NCBI GenBank assembly: GCA_005656395.1
Contig: SRSI01000027.1
Coordinates: 1-64,000 of the forward strand
Source: Strongyloides papillosus
Taxonomy: Eukaryota; Nematoda; Chromadorea; Rhabditida; Strongyloididae
Direction: 5' to 3'
Length of the DNA stretch: 64,000 nt
Shown here: piece after piece, positions 36,001-46,276 of the stretch
How the letters are laid out: every line of letters starts with the position of its first letter
How positions within the stretch are numbered: position 1 is the stretch's first letter
The notes under the pieces: generated by a model
The model's input: the letters and a program-made list of their open reading frames with translations, nothing else
Told to the model about the DNA's origin: nothing
Database searches by the model: none
Position numbers and translations under genes: made by a program

Positions 36001-37030
36001 ATATAGTTACTTGACCACTCCATTTACATTCTATATATTGACCATTCGCTACCATAATAGAAACGGGTTTTATAGGCATCAAGTTTGACAACAGCTTAGG
36101 GTTTCTGCACAAGTGAACTGTTGCGCCTGAATCTAAAAACCACGCAGTATCAACATTATTTTCTTTAAAATTTACCCCTTTTGCACTAAGTGCCCATTCA
36201 ACTTCATTATCTGAAGAAAGATCATCAGTTGGTAAACATGTCATCAAGGCTTCTTCTTGTATCAGATTTTCATCATCGTTTACATAGTTGACTTGGTTAC
36301 CATGACTTTTATACTTATTATAAGTGGTAGGAGGTTTCTTGTATTCTTTCTTTGATGGACATTGCTTATATGTATGTCCTTTTCCTCCACAATTACGACA
36401 TATTATCGAACTGTATTTATTTGAATAAAAAACGGATTGCTCAACTTCGACTTTATTACTAGGTAGCTCATCCAGTGCTTTCAGTCTCTGACTTATGGTG
36501 TTATAAGAATCCTTCTCATTTATAGATGATATAAAACTCTCGTATTTATCAGAAAGTGCTCCCAAAAGTATGATTATTTTATCTTTCTCTGATATCACGA
36601 CATCCATTCCTTTTAAAGATCGACAAAGAGTGTTCAGGCGTGATATAAGATCTACCATAGATTCTTCAGGCTCTTTTGAAAGTTGATAAAGAGATTTTTG
36701 CAGTTTTATACGAGCTATTAGAGATGTGGATGAGTATTTTGCTGTAACTTCTTCAATCAATTCATCAGGTGATGAAAAATCTAATAGTTCATTTCGTAAA
36801 TCCGTGTCAATATACAAGTTAAGTAGTCGCAGCATTACATCTTTGTTATGCGATGACAACTTTCCCATTTCATCAAAATTGACATTTACCATGCGGCAAA
36901 GAGTTTCCATATCATTTTTCCATTGTCGAAAATTATTTGGACCAGATAATTTTACAAAAGGTAGTCCTTTCACTGTAGTAAAAGCTTGCGCCAAGTCCAA
37001 ATTGGAAACTTCAGTCTTTTCTGGGCCCAT
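33029..37030 (-). CDS. E3 Copia Gag-Pol polyprotein
   Basis: A 1333-residue polyprotein in one frame. Order: Gag with a GPNNFRQWK start region; CCHC knuckle CRNCGGKGHTYKQC (residues 211-224); aspartic protease DSGA (300-303) in a WFLDSGATVHLC context; an integrase zinc-binding region (WHERLMH...CVAC); an integrase core with D (VYFDLAG), D (RTDHGTEF) and E (ISVERYNRY); RT with ITSKWVYNVK, MDCTNAFLQG and YVDDI (about 1016); RNase H with YCDAS, SSSEAE, LFVDN and ADGLTK. The integrase before RT order is diagnostic of Copia. All catalytic residues are present. The integrase E motif lacks one residue compared with the usual NG.AER. The start ATG lies in the primer-binding site and the stop lies inside the 3' LTR. 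Confidence 0.95.
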   Translation of the reverse strand: MGPEKTEVSNLDLAQAFTTVKGLPFVKLSGPNNFRQWKNDMETLCRMVNVNFDEMGKLSSHNKDVMLRLLNLYIDTDLRNELLDFSSPDELIEEVTAKYSSTSLIARIKLQKSLYQLSKEPEESMVDLISRLNTLCRSLKGMDVVISEKDKIIILLGALSDKYESFISSINEKDSYNTISQRLKALDELPSNKVEVEQSVFYSNKYSSIICRNCGGKGHTYKQCPSKKEYKKPPTTYNKYKSHGNQVNYVNDDENLIQEEALMTCLPTDDLSSDNEVEWALSAKGVNFKENNVDTAWFLDSGATVHLCRNPKLLSNLMPIKPVSIMVANGQYIECKWSGQVTISGISIGSVYYHPDLAANLISMVKLKEITKMFIENEDICFRQNNLIIRTKQVNKNIIIVTDVLENKAFSAYKVSPEIWHERLMHIADKELAHHTGLRMSKKCVACSLAKIPRSPHPLNNSAVTRPLELVYFDLAGKISPRGLDGEEYYCIALDEYSKATQIIPLKSKANTLQAVKQIISLWESLVGKSVERVRTDHGTEFENVETSNYFARKEIVKEWSCVGTPQQISVERYNRYVKENVSTIIINRRLPKNTWSLICTSIPYVKNRIRSSATMMEPMKLLGLKFTIDHLRCIGCMVVYKKDKDIKMGMKGNIGVFLAYGPKNSYKVMDVATNCIKITSNVKFYEEYDYIDAKMFYKRLVLHETKIPAHINDIDDLDNIPSSYPSKCITSENVCEDSKIMTSEINDKNITEDSSTNSSINEIPDDLKEDILDLSHKFEEFSVSDDNSISKTQSDYVRNPKFVNGSPIATRTRKKGSAFFVTSPSGYLEASQLPEWKESMKQELESLIKNNTWTYVKKNDIGKQNIITSKWVYNVKNDGRLKSRLTARGCQQPTQSETYSPTVHPSILKAILSICMQTGMKVHTMDCTNAFLQGNFEDNEIVYMTVPKGIELVHPQHKNSICKLLRPIYGLRQSSRCWYRTFTDFLTLDANFIISEFDSCVLFTHNPSLIIILLYVDDIMIISQNDTVIEKLKQRILSRFEAKDYGPMIEHTEYIGLEFAVKNNEIIVNQEMRIKKLIEEYSSLCLVPKKNIIIPKGEVVESDYLNEKQHSDFRKIVGKLSYISNLSRPDITFSVNYLQRVLEKPRKCHLSIALNIISYLMKFPDLSIHFKKSKHHPLEVYCDASYASSKDAHSTTGIIIMVYGAPVYWATKKQSTISLSSSEAEIKAAVEAVKQMLWIKKIFQQIFNKLSISPVLFVDNIPAINIMKNNEISNAKMRHTNINLSFLKEMRNNFKYVETSEQLADGLTKSVSTDKLHRLFGYDDVKETEGEM
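33034..33044 (-). promoter_or_regulatory. E3 polypurine tract
   Basis: On the minus strand AGAAGGGGAAA directly precedes the 3' LTR. It is the expected primer for plus-strand DNA synthesis and also encodes the last residues of the ORF. Confidence 0.8.
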
Positions 37031-37034
37031 AACC
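37021..37034 (-). promoter_or_regulatory. E3 primer-binding site, initiator tRNA-Met anticodon type
   Basis: Directly next to the 5' LTR the minus strand reads GGTTATGGGCCCAG. This is complementary to the anticodon stem-loop of eukaryotic initiator tRNA-Met (GGGCCCAUAACC). Copia elements are known to prime from this internal position with a half-tRNA. The ATG within it is also the first codon of the ORF. Confidence 0.88.
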
Positions 37035-37185
37035 TGTTAGATATTAGTAATACAATAAGTTTATTGATGATAAATACAAATAAGTAGATAGATGAAACAA
37101 TTACCATATTACATTTATATATAATAACATAATCATAATAACAATCATTTTATATGTTTGACAAAGACAAACCTAACACTTCACA
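37035..37185 (-). promoter_or_regulatory. E3 5' LTR (minus-strand element)
   Basis: This is the upstream LTR of the minus-strand Copia. No base difference from the 3' LTR (32883-33033) was seen, which indicates very recent insertion. Promoter elements are not obvious by eye beyond AT-rich TATATATAA-type tracts. Confidence 0.85.
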
Positions 37186-37190
37186 TTAAA

Positions 37191-40100
37191 GATGTTTATA
37201 TGGATGATATTTACGATCTGTTACTTGATACAAATGCTATTGTTAAATTTAATTTGAATATTAATCTTGCTCAAAAGGAAATTGTTATGGACGAGAAGTT
37301 AATTGACTTAATTGAAGTTGTGAAGCCTAAATCTCACAACATGAATAATATAATGTTAAGAGAGCCTATGATCTCTAATGAAGAAGCCTTTAAAAAGTTA
37401 TGTGAAGTTTTACCAAATTTGCCTGAATTCTATGAAAATTGTAATAGTTATACTGAATCTGTTTTTACTGCTCCGCGTCAATCATTTTATACTGATATAC
37501 CGCATAAGTTTGTTCGTTACCATGTACCTGTAAAATTGCTTAAATATATCGATGAAGAATTAGATTATCTTATTGATAATAAAATTATTATACCTAGTGA
37601 TACACCTTACCTGCATAATATGATACTAGTTAAAAAGTCCGATAATACGTATAGACCTTGTAGTGATATGAGGGAAACAAATAAAATTACTGTTGTAGAT
37701 CAATATCCTGTAGCTGACTTGAGAGAAACTTTATCTAGTCTTCAAGGATATACTTTATTTTCTACTATTGATATTAAGAAAGCATTTCAATTAATTGCTA
37801 TTCAACCTGAAGACCAGCCTCGATTTGGAATTTATTGTCATCGTGGAACTTTCCAGTATACCAAGTTACCATTTGGTTATGTTAATAGTGCACAGATTTT
37901 CCAACGTGCAATTGATTCATGTTTACTGAAAGGAAATTTAAATGAAGTAGCTAAAGCATACTTCGATGATATTCTAGTAAGAACAAATCAATCTATTGAA
38001 CACCATATCAAAACTGTAGCTGATGTATTGTCTGTCTTAATTGAATCTAAATTAGCAGTTAATTTTAAGAAATGTCGTTTTGCTTTTAAATCTATTGAAT
38101 TCCTAGGCCATTTGATAGATGGAAATGGAATGTCACCGTCTCATGCTAATCGAGAATGTATTCGTAATATGAAGATTGAAAAATCAATCACTGGAATAAA
38201 ACGTTTTCTTGGTGCGACCGGATTTTTTTGTAATTTAATTCCGTCGTATTCCCGTTTATGTGAACCACTCACATTTTTGTTGTCACCGAAAAATCAATTT
38301 GAATGGACTGATAGTCAAGATAAAGCTGTTGAAGCTCTTAAATCTGCCTTAATTGAAAATTGCACTGTTGCACATCCTAACTTTAATCAACCGTTTGAAA
38401 TTTATGTCGACTCGTCAATGTCCCATCATGGTGCTGTAATTATGCAACGTGATAAAAATGATGTTTTGTTACCTGTTAGATATTGGTCAATGAAGAGAAA
38501 GTTTACTAAAAAACATCGTTCATCCGTATATGTTGAACTTGAAGGTATTGTACAATTATGTCGTCGTTTTAAATATTATCTACTTGGAAACAAGAATATT
38601 GTCTACACAGACCATAAAGGTCTTGTTAAAATTATCTCATCAAGCACTGACATTACTTTTAGTCAGTGGTTATATGAATTACAACCTTTTCAAATAACTT
38701 TTAAATATGTACCTGGTTTTAAAAATACTATTGCTGATTTCTTTTCACGTCCTACTAATATTTTAAGGGAGGAGGAAAATGAGGTTTTAATAGAAAATTA
38801 TAATGATATGGAAATTAGTCCTAATCAAGAGTTTGTTATTAATAATGTTAGTTTGGATAATACAGTTGGAAGATGTTTTACTTCCGATTATCTTGTTGAT
38901 AAACAATCAAAGGATGAAGACTTAATGAATGCTGACTTTTGTAAAAAGCACAATATTGTTATGTTTAATGGAATCTATGGAGTCTTCAGAGATCAATCTA
39001 AAAAAGTTTTTATACCGTTTTTGCCTAACGCCGATTTATATGATACGTGTATGAAGATACATTCTATGGGTCACTTTAAATTATCTAAAATAATCAAATT
39101 GGTATCAATGAAATGGTTTAACCCGAAAATTTATCTTACCTTAAAAGAAATTGAATTAAAATGTGAATCTTGTTTGAAAACTAATGTACACCATCAACCT
39201 AAAATAAGAAAAATTATCTTATTGTATGATATGCCGAGAATCGCTTACTCTGTTGATCTTGCTGGACCATGGAACAACCCTTTATCCAAATTTCGCTATG
39301 TCTGTATGGTTATTGATATATTCAGTCGCTTCTGGATGCCTGTACCTCTAGTTGATTCTTCTTTTTCATCTATTGCTCAAGGCTTGAAGACTGTATTCAA
39401 CCGCTATGGAATGCCGAAGTTATTGCGTATGGATAATGCGGCCTACTTCCGATGTCACCAAATGCAAGAGTTCGCTGAATCCAATAATATCAAAATTGAA
39501 TTTGCTGATCCTTATGTTCATACGAATGTAATGGCTGAACGTGCTATTCGTTCACTGGAAGAGATGATATCCAGATGTAATAAAGACAACCAACCTTTTG
39601 AAAACTTGTTGGAAGATATGATGTTCTATTATAATGCGTCACCAAATATGTCTACTGGATTAACTCCTTATGAATTGTTTTTTGCTGGAAAATGCCACAT
39701 GCCTTATGAATTTTGTCAAAACATTGAACCTACCTTAATTGATAGAGACTATGCCTATTATAAATTAAAAGAGAATGCCTTGATTGCTTATAACACTGCT
39801 TATGTTACACTGTTAAATAATCGTCTGAAGTACAGTAAAGATATCAACATGGAAAAAACTAACTTACCAGTTGGAACATTAATTTATGTTAAGAAAGCCG
39901 TCCGTGATTCAAAACTTAAATATAGTTATGAAGGGCCGTTTGAAGTGGTTAGTTCAGACTTTCTATCTGTTAGTTATCGAAGATTGGAAAAGAAAAAATA
40001 TCAAAGAAATAATGTTATGAAATGCCATATATCACAAGTCAAATTAGTTGGTAAAATGTCTAATTCTTATAATATATCTAATGAAGAAGAGTGTGATAAC

Positions 40101-40364
40101 AAAGGAGTATCTTTGGACTCTCAAAGTGTAGTATCTGATCAAATTCTTATTACAAAGGAAAATATGCTGCCTGATGTTACTATTACTACTTCACCGGATC
40201 AAAGTACTAACCCGGCTATAATGAAAAGAAAAAGAGGAAGACCTCGTAAAAACACTGTTGGAACAATTAAACCTTTAGCTAAGGATGCTGTAAGAAATGT
40301 AAATCGTAGAGGAAGAAAACCCAAGTCTATGAAGAAACATTTTTATCATGGAGAAAGTTTCTAA
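37191..40364 (+). CDS. E2 Pol (protease end, RT, RNase H, integrase)
   Basis: The continuation of the E2 frame after Copia, about 1057 codons. It contains the end of the protease, RT with DIKKAFQLI, LPFGYVNS and YFDDI (37959-37973), then FLGHLI. RNase H follows with IYVDSS, VELEGI and VYTDH. Integrase has HSMGHFK...CESC zinc-binding residues and a core with D (39255), D (39432) and E (39537). A GPF-type module (YEGPFEVV) follows. The C terminus is unusual: it has two AT-hook-like motifs, RGRPRK and RGRKPK, in the last 45 residues. No stop interrupts the domains. Residues before 37191 on this frame are Copia LTR sequence and not native. Confidence 0.93.
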   Translation, partial: DVYMDDIYDLLLDTNAIVKFNLNINLAQKEIVMDEKLIDLIEVVKPKSHNMNNIMLREPMISNEEAFKKLCEVLPNLPEFYENCNSYTESVFTAPRQSFYTDIPHKFVRYHVPVKLLKYIDEELDYLIDNKIIIPSDTPYLHNMILVKKSDNTYRPCSDMRETNKITVVDQYPVADLRETLSSLQGYTLFSTIDIKKAFQLIAIQPEDQPRFGIYCHRGTFQYTKLPFGYVNSAQIFQRAIDSCLLKGNLNEVAKAYFDDILVRTNQSIEHHIKTVADVLSVLIESKLAVNFKKCRFAFKSIEFLGHLIDGNGMSPSHANRECIRNMKIEKSITGIKRFLGATGFFCNLIPSYSRLCEPLTFLLSPKNQFEWTDSQDKAVEALKSALIENCTVAHPNFNQPFEIYVDSSMSHHGAVIMQRDKNDVLLPVRYWSMKRKFTKKHRSSVYVELEGIVQLCRRFKYYLLGNKNIVYTDHKGLVKIISSSTDITFSQWLYELQPFQITFKYVPGFKNTIADFFSRPTNILREEENEVLIENYNDMEISPNQEFVINNVSLDNTVGRCFTSDYLVDKQSKDEDLMNADFCKKHNIVMFNGIYGVFRDQSKKVFIPFLPNADLYDTCMKIHSMGHFKLSKIIKLVSMKWFNPKIYLTLKEIELKCESCLKTNVHHQPKIRKIILLYDMPRIAYSVDLAGPWNNPLSKFRYVCMVIDIFSRFWMPVPLVDSSFSSIAQGLKTVFNRYGMPKLLRMDNAAYFRCHQMQEFAESNNIKIEFADPYVHTNVMAERAIRSLEEMISRCNKDNQPFENLLEDMMFYYNASPNMSTGLTPYELFFAGKCHMPYEFCQNIEPTLIDRDYAYYKLKENALIAYNTAYVTLLNNRLKYSKDINMEKTNLPVGTLIYVKKAVRDSKLKYSYEGPFEVVSSDFLSVSYRRLEKKKYQRNNVMKCHISQVKLVGKMSNSYNISNEEECDNKGVSLDSQSVVSDQILITKENMLPDVTITTSPDQSTNPAIMKRKRGRPRKNTVGTIKPLAKDAVRNVNRRGRKPKSMKKHFYHGESF

Positions 40365-40373
40365 GGGAGAAGG

Positions 40374-40621
40374 AGTGAATAAATTGGATGACATATTATG
40401 TGTCATCACTATTATGTCTATATAAACCCCTACTTTTTGTCATTATTTCACTTTAGCGTGTTCGTTCTAAATATTGTATCTCTAAATATTATACCTCTAA
40501 ATAGAGGGTAAGTCTTAATTAATATCTTTTCTTTTATGTATCTTTTATAGTCCGTTTTTAAAATAAAGACTTTATTCTGATAAGCAGGCGCCACAACAAC
40601 TAATATCGTTATTATTTTTCT
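40374..40621 (+). repeat. E2 3' LTR
   Basis: The 248-bp LTR has the same length as the 5' LTR and no difference was seen by eye. It abuts the purine tract at 40363-40373 and the ATAT duplication at 40622. Confidence 0.92.
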
Positions 40622-40746
40622 ATATATATATGTTATGTTAATTATTATATTTTATAGGTGCACGTACCAATAAATAAAAGTTTACTAAGGTCTTGGATAA
40701 GCCAAGTTTACTGGGTGGCTTATAGAACTAAGTAAACTACATCTGA

Positions 40747-42327
<1,581 letters not shown>

Positions 42328-42573
42328 TAGGCCCGAAAATTTATTCGCACTTCAGACCTCCACCATTAAAAGAAGAAACACCAATCTTAGCAGAGGAAAA
42401 GTGTATTAAATTAGCAGAGAGGTTCTACACTATCAACAAAAACAAGTTTCTACTAAAGGATACTGGACCTTGCATCGTCAACTCAGTCACCCCTTATATG
42501 ATCCAATACCATAAATCAGAGAAGTCAAGAAAAGTTAGCCGTGCTCATCCTCAACACGTCGAAACTTTTTGAA
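42328..42573 (+). pseudogene. E1 integrase C-terminal remnant
   Basis: In the -1 frame relative to the gag-protease ORF, after the G run, an open frame reads KLAERFYTINKNKFLLKD then TGPCIVNSVTPYMIQYH and ends HPQHVETF. This looks like the GPY/F module at the end of Ty3/Gypsy integrases. So RT, RNase H and the integrase core were deleted between protease and this tail. A GGGGGAGA purine tract follows, then the 3' LTR at 42587. Confidence 0.7.
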
Positions 42574-42586
42574 GTACAGGGGGAGA

Positions 42587-42759
42587 AGTAAGCAGTATAC
42601 AAAAGTACGTAATATTCAAAAATGATGAAAAAGCAGAAGTATACTGTCAAATTAATTTAATTTAATTTTCTTAAATAATAATTATATTATTATTATATAT
42701 ATATGTTATGTTAATTATTATATTTTATAGGTGCACGTACCAATAAATAAAAGTTTACT
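42587..42759 (+). repeat. E1 3' LTR
   Basis: A 173-bp LTR with AGTAAG...TTTACT ends. It contains TATATATATATG and a late AATAAA signal. It is followed by TATT, the target duplication. Confidence 0.88.
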
Positions 42760-42763
42760 TATT

Positions 42764-43200
42764 AAAAAAAACTATACTAAATGAACAAAACAGTTGTGAA
42801 TTAAAAATAGTACTGATATAAAAAGAACAGTTATTATATAGACAATTTTTAAATCAAATGCAATTTGTAAAACAATTTATAAATGTAATATGACAAAAGT
42901 TTTACTTTTTATTGTATTTAATTATTTTTATCTTATATATGAAAATCAGATATCAAAGAAAAATTTTAACAGTATTTTTAAAATTTAATTTTTAAAGTTG
43001 CAATGGATTTAGTTGTCTAAAATGTTATTTTTAATTTACTAATATTTTGAAATTTTATACTTTTTAACAATATTATTTTTCAAAATTTTTAAGGTTACCA
43101 TTGTTCGAAATTTCTTTACTTTAATATTTTGATCCTAAAATATTTCGACAATATAATTAGTTTATTTTTTAAAATCATTAAAAATAAATGCTTGGTGTTT
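42764..43200. other. interior of element C
   Basis: AT-rich non-coding DNA between E1 and the right 20-bp array. It starts with the last diverged units of the left array. Nothing else recognised. Confidence 0.6.
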
Positions 43201-43465
43201 TTTTGAAAGCTTAATTCCATTTTTGAAATCATAATTCTTTTTTTGAAAGTATAGTTCTTTTTTTGAAAGTATAGTTCTATTTTTGAAAGCATAGTTCTAT
43301 TTTTGAAAGCATAGTTCTATTTTTGAAAGCATAGTCCTATTTTTGAAAGCATAGTTCTATTTTTGAAAGCATAATTCTATTTTTGAATGCTTAGTTCTAT
43401 TTTTGAATGCTTAGTTCTATTTTTGAAAGCATAGTTCTATTTTTGAATGCTTAGTTCTATTTTTG
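43201..43465 (-). repeat. 20-bp minisatellite, right end of element C
   Basis: About 13 units close to TTCTATTTTTGAAAGCATAG. In reverse complement the unit is CTATGCTTTCAAAAATAGAA, which can be aligned with the left unit (AAAATAG, then ACT.TG). The positions relative to the TIR are equivalent, so both arrays may descend from one unit. Confidence 0.9.
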
Positions 43466-43742
43466 AAATTATATTCAAAAATTTTTAATTTTTCAGTCCT
43501 ATTTTTGATGCGAAAATTTTTTCTGTGATATTAACAATGAGTGAAAAGTAGTTTAAAAAAATATCTTATTTTAAATACTGCTTTTCATAAATTATATAGA
43601 AAATTTCAACACTTTACAGAAAAATTTTGAATATTTTTTTAATTATTTCCTAAAAATTATATTTTTATGCATGAATTGCTGTTTTGCAAATGATAGGTAA
43701 AAAATACTATATAAATAATTATTGTTTTTTGTTCTTTAATAA

Positions 43743-44302
43743 TGATTGGTATTAAGAAAAATAAAAAAAAACAAACACATGGCATCATGAATTTTTACCT
43801 ATAAGTTAAATATTTTATTTAATCTGGCACAACGCCTATTAAATGTCACAATAAAAACAACAATTATAAAAATTTACCTTATACCTATCAATATTTTCTA
43901 AACAATACAAGGTTCTATACGACCTCAAAAATAAATAACTTAATCCATAAAAATATTATAATTAAATTTAAGTTTTGGGATTAGAAATTTAGTCACATTA
44001 AAAATTATGACGTTGCTACCGTAAAAACGTCTATTTAAAATAATTTCTGAGAGATGCTTTATATCATGACAAACAATCAAGACATATTTAGCTTTAAATA
44101 AACAACAATTCAACTTATAAATATATTTAATATCATACAAAATAGTCATTATTAAAACCTTGTAGATTTAGATAAGGAAAATTGTCAAAGGTAAGTAAGG
44201 CTATTTTTTAATGGTTTTTATTATTGATTTATTGTTGTTATAGTTTTTTAATCTACCATAAATTTTACAAATCATTAATTCTTATTACCATGAATTTAAA
44301 CA
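43743..44302 (+). repeat. E5 5' LTR, about 560 bp
   Basis: It starts TGATTGGTATTAAG and ends TTTAAACA. A GGTAAGT donor-like motif lies at about 44191. About 320 bp of its interior is absent from the 3' LTR. Confidence 0.75.
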
Positions 44303-44317
44303 TGACCCCCCGGGTTT

Positions 44318-44927
44318 AAAAGTGCAAAAGTACGAAGAATGTTTGAAACCAGCAAGTTACGGACGTCTTCTAAGGCTTCAAATCGGTTTCTTAAAAGAAG
44401 AGGAAAAGATAGCCACTCTCATGAACTGCTTACCGAAAAGATGGATGGATAAACTATAAAGAGATTTACTAGAGGAAGAATCTGAGGATTATAAACTCAC
44501 AAGTGATTACATACTGAAATATGTTGATAAATGTATAACGGAAGAGAACAAAATGACTTCAATCGCAGTAACCATCGCGAAGACATTTAGAATAAAATTC
44601 GAGTTTAAGAAAAATGCTATGTCATCATTTTTGGAGGAGTTGATCAGATCTGCCGAAGTAATACATAGTAATAAGACTGTAACAGAAACGAAAGCTGTAA
44701 TGTTTTTCATTCAAGGTATTTCATTTAAGTGTAAAGAAGATCTAATAACGAATAACAAACTTCCAACGATGGCAGAATGCAGAGAATTTGCATTAGAAAA
44801 AGACTTAAGATATGATGAACGAAGTTTTTTCTACGAAGGAAAAGATATGAGAACCAATCAGACAAATTTTCGTATGTATAAAGGTTCAAAATCAAAAGAA
44901 TTAGTTAAAGACAACAAAAAAATGGTA
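44318..44927 (+). pseudogene. E5 Gag, C-terminally split
   Basis: An open frame begins a few bases after the LTR (YEECLKPASYGRLLRL) with one in-frame TAA at 44457. An ATG at 44553 starts the longest intact part. The content (SSFLEELIRSAEVI, KDLRYDERSFFYEGK) looks like a Gypsy Gag, though no CCHC knuckle was seen. The frame is interrupted at 44927 by palindromic element D. The virtual absence of leader between LTR and coding sequence suggests a 5' deletion. Confidence 0.6.
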
Positions 44928-46276
44928 CACATAAATTAAAAATTCCACAATTTAAGGTTGCAATTTAATGCTAATTGTCATACAATTCACCTAAAATTGT
45001 ATAACAATTTAATGAATTTTGTATTACATTTTACTAATTTTTGTATAGGTACAATTCTTTTCAAATTGTATTACAATTTAGGTAGAATTGTTATGCATTC
45101 TAGGTAGAATAGTTTTGCATTTTAGGAAAAATTGTTATGCATTTTAGGTAGAATTGTTTTGCATTTTAGGTAGAATTGTATGACAATTGAGGAAGAATTG
45201 TATGACATTTGAGGGTGAATTGTATGACAATTTAGGTAGAATTGTTATGCAAATTTTAGAAAAAAATTTCAAATATATTTAATTAATTATATTCTTTTTG
45301 GAAAACAGAAAAATAATATATAAAAAGATTAAGAATTAAATAAAATTTACTATAATTTTATTGATGTACCAAATTAATCTAACAAACTTAATAAAAGTTT
45401 GAAATATTAAATATAAAATCACAAAAATAATGTTAGTACTTAAAAACATTGTTATTTAAATATGGAAGAACTTTCATTTTCTAAACATTTATAATATACA
45501 TGTACTTCAATATAAATTTAATAAAGATTTTATTTTAATAGTTAATTAGTAATTAATATATGTAGTATAAACTATGTAACAAAATTTTTATAAATAATTT
45601 TCAAAAATTTTACTTATCTTATTTTCCGTAAATCACTTTTTTTGAATCATATAATGTTGATCTATTTGTAAAATTCTTGATCATTTTTATTTTTGTTTTG
45701 TGTTTTCATTAATAAAATTTTCTAAATTTATATTGAGATACAAATATATTATTAATGTTTAGAAAATGAAAGTCCTTCTATATTTAAATAACAATGTTTT
45801 AAAGTACTAACATTATTTTTGTTATTTTGCATTTAAGATTTCAAACTTTTTTTAAGTTTATTAGATTAATTTAGTACATCACTTAGTTTATAGTATATTT
45901 ATTTAATTCTCAATCTTTTTATATATTATTTTTCTGTTTTCCAAGAAGAATATAATTAATTAAATATAATTGATAATTTTTTTTTTAAAATTTGTATAAC
46001 AATTCTACCTAAATTGTTATACAATTCTTCCTCAAATGTCATACAATTCACCCTCAAATGTCATACAATTTATTCTCAATTGTTATACAATTCTACCTAA
46101 AATGCAAAACTATTCTACCTAGAATGCATAACGATTCTATCTAAAATGTAAAACAATTCTACCTAAAATGCATAACAATTTTATTCATTTTGTAAAATTT
46201 CCTTTTTTTTAAATGTAATACAATTTTACATAAATTGTCATGTACATCTTAAATTGCGGAATTTTTAATTTGTGTG
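44928..46276. mobile_element. D: palindromic TIR element with mirrored 22-bp arrays
   Basis: A 1349-bp insertion flanked by TA (44926-44927 and 46277-46278). The ends read CACATAAATTAAAAATTCC and, on the opposite strand, CACACAAATTAAAAATTCC. Arms of about 600 bp are complementary along nearly their whole length, leaving a loop of only about 100 bp near 45590. Each arm includes about eight units of a 22-bp repeat close to AGGTAGAATTGTTATGCATTTT (left about 45066-45260, right about 45995-46190). No coding capacity. Confidence 0.85.

Larger units (their letters stand above)
32883..37185 (-). mobile_element. E3: intact Ty1/Copia retrotransposon
   Basis: Two 151-bp LTRs (32883-33033 and 37035-37185) look identical and have TGTTAG...TTCACA-type ends on the plus strand. 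Five-bp TTAAA duplications flank it (32878-32882 and 37186-37190). It lies on the minus strand inside the E2 gag-pol gene. One uninterrupted ORF fills almost the entire internal region. This is the innermost and youngest insertion of the nest, and everything needed for autonomous transposition appears present. Confidence 0.95.
30899..40621 (+). mobile_element. E2: full-length Ty3/Gypsy retrotransposon, split by Copia E3
   Basis: Two 248-bp LTRs (30899-31146 and 40374-40621) look identical, start AGTGAATAAATTGG and end TTATTTTTCT. ATAT duplications flank the element (30895-30898 and 40622-40625). A purine-rich tract AAGGGAGAAGG (40363-40373) precedes the 3' LTR. AGT...ACT/TCT ends and AT-rich 4-bp duplications fit insect Gypsy elements. 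There is no envelope-like ORF after pol. Matching LTRs imply recent insertion into E1. Confidence 0.92.
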
